Shown: positions 48,801 to 61,164 of the stretch, one piece after another
How positions within the stretch are numbered: the first letter of the stretch is position 1
How the letters are laid out: each line of letters begins with the position of its first letter
NCBI GenBank assembly: GCA_905331475.1
Contig: CAJNYU010000165.1
Span: forward strand, 1 to 64,000
DNA: 64,000 nt
Reading direction: 5' to 3'
DNA from: Rotaria socialis
Lineage: Eukaryota > Rotifera > Eurotatoria > Philodinida > Philodinidae
Notes under the pieces: generated by a model
What the model was told of the DNA's origin: nothing
Databases searched by the model: none
Seen by the model: the letters and a program-made list of their open reading frames with translations, nothing else
Translations under genes and position numbers: made by a program

Positions 48801-51330
48801 CAAGCTAGGATTTTGCGTACAGACAATCCTAATGACTCTTGGAACTTTCACTTGAGTTGAATGCTCATTTGTCAAGTTATTTACCTTTTAAGTAAATTAG
48901 ATTATTTTGATATGTCCTTAGAAAAAAACGGTATTATGGAAATTTCGATATCCCACTAAGACAAAGTTCATTCGTCTTTTCCACAGGTCAAATTATACTT
49001 TGAAACTCTATTATGAGACTCTTCAAGAAGTTCATTGACGTAGATACAAAATTGAAGAAACTATCTATGATTAAAAACTGAAGTCCGATGGGAACGAACA
49101 GCTATAGTCTTTTCGTAGTCTTACTGAGAGACTTCCTTGCGCGTTAAAAATGAGCTGCAATAAAATATATTAAAGGTGTTAGTGTCCTCATGCATAATAG
49201 CAACATCTTCCTCATGTCATCTATTGACAGAAAAGCAGTTATAACTCGGAAAAGTTCTAAACGTAAATGTCAAAAGAAAATTGAGTGCTTCTTCTTAGCC
49301 ACAATTTTCAACGCTTCTCAATGGAGCATTTAGGTTGGTGAAAAATGAATAAACATGTTTACTCTAATGTTTCTATCGAAAATCTAGAATCAACATCGTT
49401 TTTCTCGCCTAGCAAATACTTGTTCCTAATGAACTAAGTCGAAGACAGATAGGAAGTAGTCTGAATATATATATATATATAGTAAGAATGACTTATGAAA
49501 TCTTGATTATACGTCTAACTCTCTTCGATGACTAATGAAGCAATGAAAATTGTTTAGAAATGTGAGCAAATAACGTTTATGTTTGCGTTAATAGCATGAT
49601 TTACAATGAAAAGACATACATTCAAATTTTAAGTTACATAGTATTTAACTATGTATCGTTTTTTTTAAATTTGATTTCCATATTAGTCGGCCACATAATC
49701 TATTGAAAAGCATTTTATCTTTAAAAATCTTATGCTTATTGAACAATTATGTTTTATCATACAATACTAAATCAGTATTTCAAAAATATGTTTTTGTTGA
49801 TACGTATTTTTCAAGAAGTTCTGTTTTTTTTTGGTTAATTAATAGCTTAAATTCAATCTAATAGTATTATTATTCCGAAAATATTCATATATGACGATTA
49901 ATTTCTCATTTTCCACCTTTCAAATATTCCATCACAGAATCCATCAAAAAATGAAACAAGAAACTTCCATACGATTCATCATGTCACGCATTGTTCGTGA
50001 ACGAATAATTAATCTATTTTTCAATGTGTGATGAACCGTATGTTTCTGTAAAAAAACGTTTTTTTTTTTCAAAAATAAATCTGAAAGAAAGCAAAGTAGT
50101 TTGATATGAACTTTCACTGGCATCATTAGTATTTTATAGAATGATAAGTTATAAGTTTTATGACGTTCATTCTATTAGTATACTTCATACTACGTCATTC
50201 AGGTGATTAATTATTCAACAATTGATCAAAGGTAAATAGTGCTGTAAACCCCTCTTTAGAAGGATAGCATCTTTTACCCTTCAAACAACACAATAGCGTT
50301 ATTCATATTTAAAAGATGTCGACCAATAAGTTTAAGCCTGTAAACATAGATAATAATGAATGGTAATATGATCAATTCAAAACATTATATTAACCTGAAT
50401 TCCTTTTGATATGATTTCAATCAATGTCATCATAGACCGAGTACATTCATTCCCGACAGAGAAAATAGGGCATAAATTACTAGTTTCTTTTTTTTTGTCG
50501 AAGTCGATAACCCATTCATTGTTCAGGAGAAGAAAAACAAAAAAGAATTTTTAGTTCTGTTTTGTTTTCGATAAAACATTCTTTTTTGTTCTACAAAACG
50601 CTTTCACATTGACTGAATCATTTAGTGTCTTCAGGGCTTCTGATTTTTGTAAATCATGATTATAAAATGAAGAAACATGAATAATCGAAATGAAAGTATT
50701 CATTATTTAAATCTTGTAATTACATATTTATATTCATCCTCAAGAGAAGTATATCGTCATTACATTTAGAATAGTTGAACATTGAAAAATCTCGAAGAGA
50801 ATCTATTCAATGAATAGTATGGAAAAAACATTTATTATTTTTTTCAACATTAACTAAGAATGGAAATTTTATTGTAATAAATAATAATTCAGCAGATTGT
50901 AAATTAAATTATTCTATTGAACACCAATACAAGCGAAACAAGATATCTATTAGACTTGTAAAACTTAGTGATGCTTAATGGAAAAGAAAATTTTCTTAAA
51001 TGAAACTCGACAAGTGATGTGTGTCATACGTGCTTGTTTTCAATGAACAAGAAGAATATAGAAATTTATGCATTCTATTGACATAGTCTTTTGTAGTCTA
51101 GTAACACTTCGTTGCGTTAAAGCCTATCAAGTTACATTGTGCATTTCCATTATCGATTCATCATCATTCACTTGCCATCAACACTCTTATATTTTTCCAA
51201 ATAGAATAGTGCATAGCTTCGCCTTTATTTCCATTATATATTTTTTACAAACGCGCAAACCCGATTACTCCAGTGAGTGTATAAGAGTGAATTCAATTGT
51301 GAGTGAATATTGACTAAAGAAAAATGGAAA

Positions 51331-51356
51331 AGAGAGAGAGAGAGAGGAGGGGGGGG
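51331..51356 (+). repeat. (GA)n followed by a G-run
   Basis: GAGAGAGAGAGAGAG followed by AGG and nine G residues. Confidence 0.9.
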
Positions 51357-52097
51357 GTAGGAAGCAAGAACTAGAAAAAAAGGAAAACTATGTCATCGAT
51401 ATGCCGATACAAAACGGCTTCTTATTGATTGACGTTGACTGAATTTATGCATGCATTGAAAATAGTAGAAGTATTATCGTTACTACCGTCATTATTTTAT
51501 CAATTAGTACAAATAGAACCAAATAAAGGAAAAGAAATTGAAATGTCAGTTTTCTTCAAAAAACAAAAATAAAAAAGGAAAGAAAGAAAGAGAAAAATTA
51601 GATGCGGATTCTTTTTGACGATAGCATGATTGCATTGTCGAGCCGATAAAACTTCTAACCTTCATTTATTATTATTGCCTAAATCGTTCCTAAAAATACT
51701 GTGTCATTCACTTTTTTCCTTCTAGATAGAGCGCAGTCTTTTAAACAAAACGTTCTGACTACTTCTCCCTCTTTTTCTTATTCTCATAGTCATATTTCGG
51801 TCGGAAAAAAAGTATAGTGCATTCTGTTTTTCTTCCTTTGTCGTTATAATATTTCCGATTTTCTTCTTTTGCTTTTCTTTGTCTACTGGGTGCTTATTAT
51901 TCAACTAAAGAAAAAGATAGAGTACATAGAGACAAGGCAAGTAACAACAAGAGATGATGGAAGAATTCGAAACTCTCTATTGCACCATGATGTGCGTGTG
52001 AGCATGCGTTTGCGTGTGCTCTCTATTTTTATTCAATATAAACAAGCAGAATTGAGACGGTTTTCATTATTTTATTTGCTTGTCGAACCGAAGCACA

Positions 52098-54047
52098 ATG
52101 GCACTTGATAAGGTAAGATGAAAGATTTTAAGGGTAGAATATTTTATGTTGAATATTATACCAAAAAAATGTTTTTTTCATTGTTTATAATGCATTTACC
52201 ATGTGATAAGTGATCGTTGTTGTATGATTTCTTTTTTTCTTCTATAGTCTTACATTTAATTATTATTCATACGTTCTATTAAGAGAGAAAGAAAACTAAC
52301 AACGACTAATATGACTCGAGAGATTTTCCTTTTGTATATAGATAAAAGTTTATCATTCTGTTTTATCTCACTTCGTAGAAAGTTTGTTTTAACACAGATG
52401 GAAAACTTGATATCGTGAACGATTTAATCTTACGTATCAGTTTATTTATATTTCCATTTGCGTGCTGCTTGTTTTCGATAGCTATATGTATTGACTAGTT
52501 ATATTGACTATTATCAATAAATATAAATATAATACACAATTAACTAGTTCACCTGAAAAACGCAGATAGCTGCAAATGACGTATTTAGATGAACAAAAAG
52601 AAATGTCAAAGAATAATTAACATTGTGAATCGTAGTGCATTTTCGAATTGCATGTTATTTGAATCAAAGGGAGAATGAGCATGCGTTTGTCATGTTCTCC
52701 AGAGAACAACGACGACAAAAATGACGGACTTACTTCTGTTGATGAGGCGTAGAAAGTATGTAGGACAAGATGCAGATGAACGAGAAGAAATAGAAAATCG
52801 ACTAAGTTAAAGAGCATTAAATATGCTTGCTTTTTTCTCTTGTACTCTATCGTTCATAAATTTGCCATACTAACTTGTTCTTTATGAGAAACACTTCACA
52901 GCTGTGAGATGTATTGCAAACTATCATCTGGTATTTATCGATGTTTCTAGTTCATTAGATATAGTTTTGAGTTTTAATACTTTCTTATTTATTTATTATA
53001 GCCAAATAAAGATCCAGTTACACCCTTTCGGGCTATGCCCGATCAAAGCACAGACTATCGAATTGTCGTTTTTGGTAGTGCTGGCGTTGGTAAATATGAT
53101 TGAGATCAATTAAAAATAAAATTCAAACATAATCGTGCACAATGTTTTTTAAGGTAAAACAAATTGTGTTCTTCGTTTTGTCAACGGACAATTCCGTGAA
53201 AACTATATTCCAACAGTTGAAGATACATATCGACAAGTCGTATCTTGTAATAAACAAATAACTACTTTACAAATATTTGATACGTACGATAAGTCAATAA
53301 CAATATTTTTATTTGAAATAAATTATTTTATTTAGTACTGGTACACACCAATTTCCAGCAATGCAAAGATTAAGTATACAAAAGGGTCACGCATTTATGT
53401 TACTCTATTCTATAACAAGTAAACAAACACTTGAAGAATTAAAACCTATATATAATCAAATACGTGAAATAAAAGCTGATCAACAATATGATACACCAAT
53501 ATTGTTAATGGGTTGTAAATTAGATGAAGCTGCATGTCGTGAGGTAACAGAAAATCTTGGTAAACAATTAGCATCGTTTTGGTCCTGTGCATGGATTGAA
53601 ACATCGGCAAAAACAAATACAAATATACGTGAAGCATTTCAAGAACTTCTTAAATTGGATAAAAAACGACAATTTAATTTTAATGTTGATCAAGATGGAC
53701 ATTTAATCGAAGAAAATAATAGTACACCAACACCATCATCACCATCAAATCATAATAGAAAACGAATAGCAGCAGCAAATTCCTGTTCATCAACAACCAC
53801 AAATAGTGGGAGTAATCCAAATATAACTGAAACAACAACAGTGACAGGTGTTGTTACAACTCGACCTGAAACACCTGTTCTACATGGAAATAAAACAAAT
53901 CGATTATCAAATTCATCAACAACAAAAATCAAAACTACTTCAAGAAGTTTAAATGGTCAAACAGATTTAATCGGAAATTCAAAAAATACTTCGACTCCTG
54001 ATACACCCTCAAATCGAGTTCCAACTCGAAAATGTATGATTATGTAG
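52098..54047 (+). CDS. DIRAS: DIRAS-type Ras family small GTPase with long Ser/Thr-rich tail and CaaX box
   Basis: Exons 53002-53089, 53154-53283 and 53336-54047 encode the GTPase; an in-phase upstream exon 52098-52112 (MALDK) would give 314 residues. The second Met (53035) begins [14 protein letters not shown], which corresponds to the usual DIRAS start, so the N-terminal extension is optional. The P-loop is GSAGVGKTN, the effector region is [15 protein letters not shown] (as in DIRAS), the G3 motif is [16 protein letters not shown], and the G5 motif is ETSAK. The G4 motif NKxD is altered to CKLD. Residues after [11 protein letters not shown] form an extra region of about 115 Ser/Thr/Asn-rich residues, while vertebrate DIRAS proteins are near 199 residues. 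The end CMIM is a CaaX motif favouring farnesylation, so the protein is probably at the plasma membrane. The first intron is 889 nt and the others are 52-64 nt. Confidence 0.93.
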
Positions 54048-54499
54048 AAAAACAGAGAGAGAAAGCAATTCTATTTTCCCTATGTATATCCAGTTTTATT
54101 TCCTTTTCTGTATGCATCTATTTTTGTACAATGGCTGCAAGCATTTATTCTGTAACAGTCGATTTCTGTGCGTTCTTTTTCTAAAACAATATATGAAAGG
54201 ATAATATTTCTTTACAGAATATTATGTATTCTTTTATAATTTCAAATATATGAGGGAAGAATTCAATTTTGGCCAAGTTTTTATCCAAGTCAAACGGGTG
54301 TTATTTTGTTTTTATTATTCAAAGAACGTCAAATCGATTTTTTGTTTTTGTTAAAAATATCGCTTTGCGGCATCTTAATAAGTTCGGTAAAACTTAATAA
54401 ACTCTCAAACTAAATTATCAATCGTATTCGCATGCTTTTTGAGAAATCTGCTTTAATATGTAATATAAATATTGAACTGTAAGTGTTTTTTGCCTTTCA

Positions 54500-54505
54500 A
54501 ATAAA
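54500..54505 (+). promoter_or_regulatory. Candidate polyadenylation signal for the DIRAS gene
   Basis: Exact AATAAA about 450 bases past the stop codon, followed by a T-rich stretch. Confidence 0.4.
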
Positions 54506-55570
54506 GATCTTTTTCTAGGAAAGCTAAACAGGAATTCATTTCGAGCGTTATTTTACGTCACTACCGGATTAAGATTTTGAGCTTTCAAATTATTAACTCA
54601 TCCACGCATGATGTCGATTGGATACTCTATACAAATCAAATAATCTTTTCAATTGAATAACGCTTTTCATTGCATTGACGTCAGTAGACTAAGTGAGTTT
54701 CTTTTATTTATTAAATATATAATATGGACTGTAGCCGAGTCATCGCATTCAACTTGTGCCAATCTAATCAAGCATTCAACATCCGGTTTATAGTAATTAA
54801 CATTTCAATAATCAGTTGTTCTATTAAATATCATACTTCTTTTTTTTTTTTTTTTGAAAACATAAAATCACTAGAAAAGCTTACAGTTTCAAATATTTGA
54901 AATACACATTAAGAAGTGTTACAGACATTGTTTTCCTGTTTTTTCGGAAATTCATCGTTTGATGATCCAAGTAGATATCTCAATCGTTCATTTGGTTTAT
55001 ATCAAGAAAGACTCATACTTCCGATGTTTTCCTTCTAAAATTCGATGTCATCGAGAAACGTCGTTAGTTTATTTTCTAACTGTTGATTTGTCTCAATTTG
55101 ATTATGATTCATTTTCTCATCCATTCGTTTGATTGATTTTTCGGAAAGAGACTCTCAAGAGATTACATAATGTTTTCAGTTCAACTCTTGTTTTCTTGTT
55201 GTTGATAGGCCAGTCCACACGAAATCCTATGACTGTTCGACTCGGTTTATTTTCAGAATTTTTCAATCATCGTAAGTTCTAAGAAAGAAACCAAGACTTA
55301 TGCCGTGTAGTGAATTTTATTTCGAAAAACAGGTTTTTCGACGATAACAATAAATGTTGCTTGTCAGAGGATAGAGTCTTTGCCAAATTGAAAAGACACG
55401 TTTTTTAAATACGTAAATTTTACAATTATGGTTATGATTTATTATGTGGAATGATGATAAAAATAGATATTTAAAAAAAAATAAAACATCTTCCAATATC
55501 TTGACGAAATTTTTCGAACAAGACACATCAATCTTTAAAGTAGCAGCGAGACAGGACATGAAAGTCATAA

Positions 55571-55708
55571 CCCATGATGCCGGTCGTTGCATTATCATGT
55601 AATTATAGCCATTATTTGCTATTATAATGCATTATAATGGCATTTTTTCGATTATAACGCATTATAATGGCTACAATTACATGATAATGCAACTACCGGC
55701 TACATGGG
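55571..55708. mobile_element. Short foldback element with CCCATG ends
   Basis: The left arm starts CCCATGATGCCGGTCGTTGC and the right arm is its near-perfect inverse ending CATGGG. Arms are about 45 bases and continue into inverted ATAATGCATTATAATGG-type blocks, so almost the whole 138 bases can fold. TAA flanks both sides, which may be a short target duplication. The CCCATG start is shared with the element at 7448-7769. Confidence 0.85.
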
Positions 55709-56034
55709 TAACTTCTTATTAAAACATTATTATTGTACTTGCCATGAAAGCTAGAGATACCATAGCGAGTTGAAGTATGTTTGATATGGTAAAGTATTTG
55801 GTATTCTACAATTGTGACTAATTCAATCAGAATCACAATGACAAACAATGAAAGTTGAAAAGTTTCTATTTTCATGTTACGTATAGTTTTTTCTAGAAAA
55901 ATTGAAAATAAATTTTTTCATCAATAATTCTTATTGACAATAAAATTCTCTATATCAAATATGATTTGATTTTCTACTTAGCTCTGATCGAAACATCACT
56001 AACAACATTGAAAAATAAGTAAGTCACTGTATTA

Positions 56035-56040
56035 TTTATT
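56035..56040 (-). promoter_or_regulatory. Candidate polyadenylation signal for the ZDHHC17-like gene
   Basis: TTTATT on the plus strand (AATAAA on the minus strand), about 95 bases past the stop codon. Confidence 0.45.
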
Positions 56041-56133
56041 GGAACTCATTAAAAAGTGATAATTTATTTCAAAGAAACAAAAAACAAACAAATAATATGA
56101 AAAAAACGATCATAAAAGCACAAAATCCAAAAA

Positions 56134-59100
56134 TTAATTAATTTTTGCCTCATTGATTTGGTTAATATCATAGACTTGAGACCAATCAATACGAGTATAG
56201 CGACACATTGACATTAAGCGAAATAAACCAAATGCTTCAAGAAAATTTTTGAATTTTTGCCTTCCAAAAGGATTCGTATGCTTTCCTGTATTTTCATCAC
56301 GAAAATAACTATAACGAAAACCTGTTAGACGCTCATTAAGTGTTACACCTAAAAATACTGCATTTATCAAATGGAATGATGTCATTAGTGCAACCCATAC
56401 TGCATTGAATGTTGTTAATATTAACATATAAATAAACCAAGGATCATAGACTTGTGTCAATAAATATTTTATTGAATATTGTTCTAAATCACCAAAAATA
56501 AGATGCAACGCTGTGTACATCCATATCATTAGTGCTATTGTACCAAGAGTTAATACACGTAAAAAATAAAAATAATTTCGACCTCCAATGCATGCATTAA
56601 GCCTGAAGAAATAAACGCCATTTAACTTTTGTTTTTAATGAGAAATAGTGAGGAGATTCAGATCAGACGATCTTCTCGGTTGCTTCCTTCTGAAGTCAAT
56701 TGTTTCTGTTCTTTTTTTTTTATAGATGCTAGATAATGTTCTAATAGAAACTCCAGAACAACTACATTTCCGATTCATATTGGACCCATCTATTGAATCT
56801 CAAATATTACTGAAACACTTAGTGTGGGATTTTTTTAAACTTTTGAAGAAATTGTATTCTCATTTAGAAAGATATGAATGTTTCAAGATACAAGCCCCTT
56901 TGCGCATGAATGGCACTATACAGCATCGAGTTGTTCGAAAAGATCATATTTTAAAAAGTGCTGTATTAAAATTTCGGAGCTTGTCTATGCAAAACAGTTT
57001 AGTTAATGCCCGTATAAGCACGAATTTCTCAAACGAAATTAGCAAATAAGACTTTTCCAGAGTAAAGTTTGATCTACATAGAGAGTTTAAGAAATATCCT
57101 AGAGTTCGTAGCTCATTCACATAGAATGCAAATCTTATTTTTTTAAATTTCTATAAGACTAATATTTCACTGGGTATAAGCGATAAAACTATTGCAATCA
57201 GAAGGAGCCATCGGAGGAAGTTCTCACATGAAATAATATTCATTTGTACATGATCTCGTACATATTTTTCTTTTTCGTTAATTAGGAAACGTAGATCAAT
57301 TTAAAATGTGATTTATCTGCTATTTTATTTTTTAAAACTTCGATTTCAATTTTAACAGATTGAGACCTGCACGCGTTCGAAGAAAATCAAAGTCATGTTC
57401 AAGATACTTTTTGTTTCAAAGGCAATACTGCTATTAAAACAAATAAAATGAAGTTTCAATAATGACTTACGTAAGTAAATATTAGGATAAGAAAGAACAG
57501 AGTAAAATCATAGATTAGTTTTACTGTCAGTTATAGTGATTCACTCAAACAAGCAAAGAAAGAAGTTTCTTCATGTAATCATTCACTACTTCAAGGTATT
57601 GATTTAGATCGTTTTTTGACCACATAAAAAAACACATATAATTTTGAATCGATGACTATTCATGCAGAAGAACGAAAGAATATAGAGCTTTAGATGATTA
57701 CGTGGGAGGTTTCGAAATTACATTTAATTGTCCCATGAAAAAGACACGCTAAGCATTACTGCGCAATTATGAGCAAACTGGTGAGTTGATCAGTTTATAA
57801 ATATATCTCATCGTAGTTAATGAAATTATTTTAATAAACACAATCTCTCTTAAGAACTAAATCAAATAAACATTTGCTTAGTCGTTATCTATTTCATCAG
57901 ATAATATACTTCATGATTTACATTTTGTAACTCAGAGAAGAGAACGGTGAGTTTTTATCTGGTTGTACGTATTACGTCAGAAAGGTTTGAAATTTCTCAT
58001 AAAACGATAACATTGCCGATGACCAAGTTTATTGACAAGCAATAGAGTAAATTTCGTACAAAGTGAAAATTAGTTTATCAATGTTTCCTAAACGTATTAA
58101 CAAGAAGCAGACATTAAATATGAGTTGCTAATAGAGCAACTATTTTTTCCATCGATAAGCCTTGGGTACATTTAAAGACTTCAAAGAATTTAACTTAAAA
58201 GTATGTCTGTTTCGTATTATATCGGATGTGAACCACACGGGATTTTCTTGTGATTTATCGTTGCTTTTTATATATTCAGCATCTCGGGATCGAGAAACAC
58301 GCATTTTCGAAAACTAAAATCTTTAGAGAATTACACAATCTGCAAAAGACCTGGTTATAGGCAAAGTGTTATGTAAAAATTTTGTGATTCAATGCTGACA
58401 TCAATGCTACTTTTGCAGAAGTTCAAAAAGTGTAATAACTGGAGAAAAGAATTGGTCATAGAGATGAACTCTTCGAAGTGCCTGCTAGCCTTTGAACCTC
58501 AAGAGAAAACGCTATATTAAAAACTTTTTAAAAGAAAAAGAAATAACCTAGACTAGCACAGAATTTCAAATTTGTTCAAGATCGCACTCATTTGTTGACT
58601 TTAAGGGCATAGTCGTTTCTTGCTAACTTTTTCCAAAGATTTACATGGTATTGAAATCAATCATTATGATCATTTTGAACTTACCATGTACAATGATGAT
58701 CAAATTTTGTTACACATGATCCATCAGCAGGACAATGTTTTGATCGTAATGGTCGACGTATAAGGCAAGTAACACAAAAGTGATCTAAAGTCCATCGTGG
58801 ATCACGTGCAAATGCAATACAAATTTTTTCTTTTGTTAAACTATTTCCTTCCAATGTCATGTTTTGTTGTTTTATGAATCCTGGACTCAATGTTTTAATA
58901 CAACGTACGCAATAAAGACCATATACGGTTGAGAAATGATAAATCATATCCAATATTGTGAATTTTGGTTCTTGCAGATAAATCCAATAAGTAGCATACA
59001 TCAATAGTGTTGATGATATGAGATATGCAAATGCAAAATGATCTACTGACTTTGAATCAAATACATAATAACTAAGCAAATGGCTACAAAGAAAAATGGC

Positions 59101-61164
59101 CACAATTGGAAATAAAATACGTAGCCAATAGCTATGCTCATATGAATTGGCTGATAAACCAATTAATGTCATAGCAAACAGCATGAAAAATCTTGTCAAC
59201 CATTTTCGAATGCCTGCATTGGCAAGATATCGTTGTAAAAATACTGGTTTTACATGTGCTTTCGTTGATTGTATGCGTCGTTCAAGTTGTGCAACAGCAT
59301 CCCAATTTTGTCTCATACGCGCAAATATTAATGGATCAAAATTATCACCATTTTTTAGATGAATATTTGTTTGTGGATGTTTTAATAGAGCGTGAAAACT
59401 TATTGGATTTTGATTATTTATTGAAAAATGCAATGCACTGTAATGCCGTGTTGGTTCCTGACGATTAACATCTGCACCGAATGTTAAAAGAAATTGTGTA
59501 CAACAAGTATGTGATGAATTTGGAAGTGGAACATAACTCGCCGATGGGCCAATACACGAATACATTAATGGTGTAAAACCTCGTTCATCGACACAATCAA
59601 CATCGACACCAGACCCAAGTATATAAGCAAGAATTTTGATTTGACCATATTGAGCTGCAATATGAATTGGTTGAAGACCATTTACATCAACTGATTTAAT
59701 TGATGCTCCATTATCAACAAGCAGAAAGAATGCTTCTGCACAACCTTGTCGACCTATATAAATAAATATCATAGTAGAATAAATATGTGATGCTTATTTT
59801 TTTTTTAAATAATGAAAATGAGAGAAAAAACTCGTCCAGAACAAATATGTTAATTTTAGAAAGATGTGTCGTCATGTATATAAAAAAACTGGTTAGATTG
59901 TACTCGTTGCTTAATTAAAAAGATTTTTATGAAGCACTACTTTTCGATTTCTATTGAAGTTTATCAAGTTTTTTTAAGAATCTATATATTTAACAGTATC
60001 TTATGTTAACAAATATGTTAGCAATCAGTATGTAGGATTAATATGTGAAATATGATATAGTTTCTGTTGTTTATTATCGGAGTGTTGCTATTTTCGATCT
60101 ATTTTGAGGCACATTTATTTGATATTCTGCTGCATGAGCGATATAATAATGGACGGCCTAGTGCATTATAATAAGCGTCTGTCAATGAAGTACATCTGAT
60201 CGTGTATCAACGACGTCTTTCATGACATTTGAGTCTGACAGAAGGGGTTATGTAGAGGGGAGGTTGCTTAAGTATTAATCAATGTTGTGATGATTCATTT
60301 ATAACGTTTATGTCATGTTACGTAGAAGCTAAATTTATACGACTCATAATTACAAGTGAACTAATTGGAAATATCTGCAATAAGATTGCAATGTACTTCT
60401 AGGCATCCTACTCATTTTTTAAATAAAAACGGAGTCACTTAGAATGTGACCTTGTCCATTGAGTTCGCCAAGGGCACGAATCGCTTCCAGTTGAAAATAA
60501 ACATGAAAGACGTATCAGTAAGCGGTGAATACTTTTCTTCAATTTATAAATTTATTATTCAGTCTCTCATAAAGTTGTTTAATGAAAAATGTGTAAGCTA
60601 TATCTCTTGACAACGTCAATTCTATGAAGAAAGAAAATTCAACATACATGCCCAATGTAATGGTGTTGATCTAAGGTCACCACCAATCAGATCTACTGTT
60701 GCACCTTTTGCAATTAAATATCGAATTAATTCTATATGATTATTAATTGCTGCCCAATGTAATAAATAACATCCTTCTTGATCCGGCGTATTGGCATCTA
60801 CTTGACCAGATTCAATTAATTGCTTAACTCTTTCTATTTCATTATATTGTACAGCTTGAACAGCACTCATTTGTGTAGAATCTGGTTTTGGAGGTGGTTC
60901 AGGAACAGGTTGAGAAAAATGCATCTGTGACTGAGAATGTGAACACGATGACGAATGAGTATGAGAATGGCCATGCCCATGCCCATGTCCGCTTGCACCA
61001 GCAGCCAAAGCGTTATTCAAAAGATGTTCATTGCCTGTTTCCATTAGTTCAGGTCGCATAGCTTGAAGACGAGCATACATCTGCGGATTTTGTTGTTGTA
61101 ATTGAGCAAGCATGGCTGCAGCATCTTGAGGTGAAAGCTGCGGACGTATTTGGTTGTTATTCAT
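56134..61164 (-). CDS. ZDHHC17: Ankyrin-repeat DHHC palmitoyltransferase, ZDHHC17/HIP14-like
   Basis: Three exons (60648-61164, 58685-59753, 56134-56602) join in phase to give 684 residues (human ZDHHC17 632). The N-terminus is Gln/His-rich ([16 protein letters not shown]). Ankyrin repeats follow ([76 protein letters not shown]). Then come hydrophobic membrane segments, the cysteine-rich domain with [16 protein letters not shown] and DHHCTW, further membrane segments, [13 protein letters not shown], and a short C-terminal IDWSQVYDI. The family palmitoylates neuronal and vesicle proteins at the Golgi. The catalytic DHHC is intact, but DHHCPW is DHHCTW, the second cysteine of HCxxCxxC is Asp (HCPADGSC), and NC of WxxNC is shifted (WLNAC). 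Introns are long (894 and 2,082 nt). The gene is divergent from VPS26. Confidence 0.93.
56726..57049 (+). CDS. Uncertain open frame on the opposite strand inside a ZDHHC17 intron
   Basis: A 107-codon frame (starting [12 protein letters not shown], containing [20 protein letters not shown]) is long for DNA this AT-rich and has a mixed, protein-like composition. An acceptor-like TTTTTTATAG stands directly before it. There is no recognised domain and no neighbouring exon, so it may be chance or a fragment of a decayed gene. Confidence 0.2.
   Translation: MLDNVLIETPEQLHFRFILDPSIESQILLKHLVWDFFKLLKKLYSHLERYECFKIQAPLRMNGTIQHRVVRKDHILKSAVLKFRSLSMQNSLVNARISTNFSNEISK
57050..58684. other. Remainder of the long ZDHHC17 intron
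   Basis: AT-rich sequence with no repeat or frame that can be supported. The splice sites at its ends (GTAAG after the DHHC motif; TTTCTTCAG before the next exon, minus strand) are clear. Confidence 0.6.

Larger units (their letters stand above)
41278..52097. other. About 11-kb gene-poor interval
   Basis: The longest stretch without a supported gene. It is strongly AT-rich with (TA)n runs (about 43,936 and 49,465), a G-run at 46,848-46,855 and a (GA)n-(G)n run at 51,331-51,356. Two items stand out and are listed separately: the repeat near 43 kb and a possible first exon at 45,376. The plus frame at 47,353-47,601 is 82 codons long but starts with TTG and has no recognisable motif. Some of this interval may be an intron or promoter of the DIRAS-type gene. 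Confidence 0.5.
54048..56133. other. Intergenic between convergent DIRAS and ZDHHC17 genes
   Basis: It holds the 3' flanks of two genes that face each other, and a small foldback element at 55.57-55.71 kb. The minus frames at 55,317-55,598 and 55,693-55,875 overlap that element and are not called. Confidence 0.55.
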
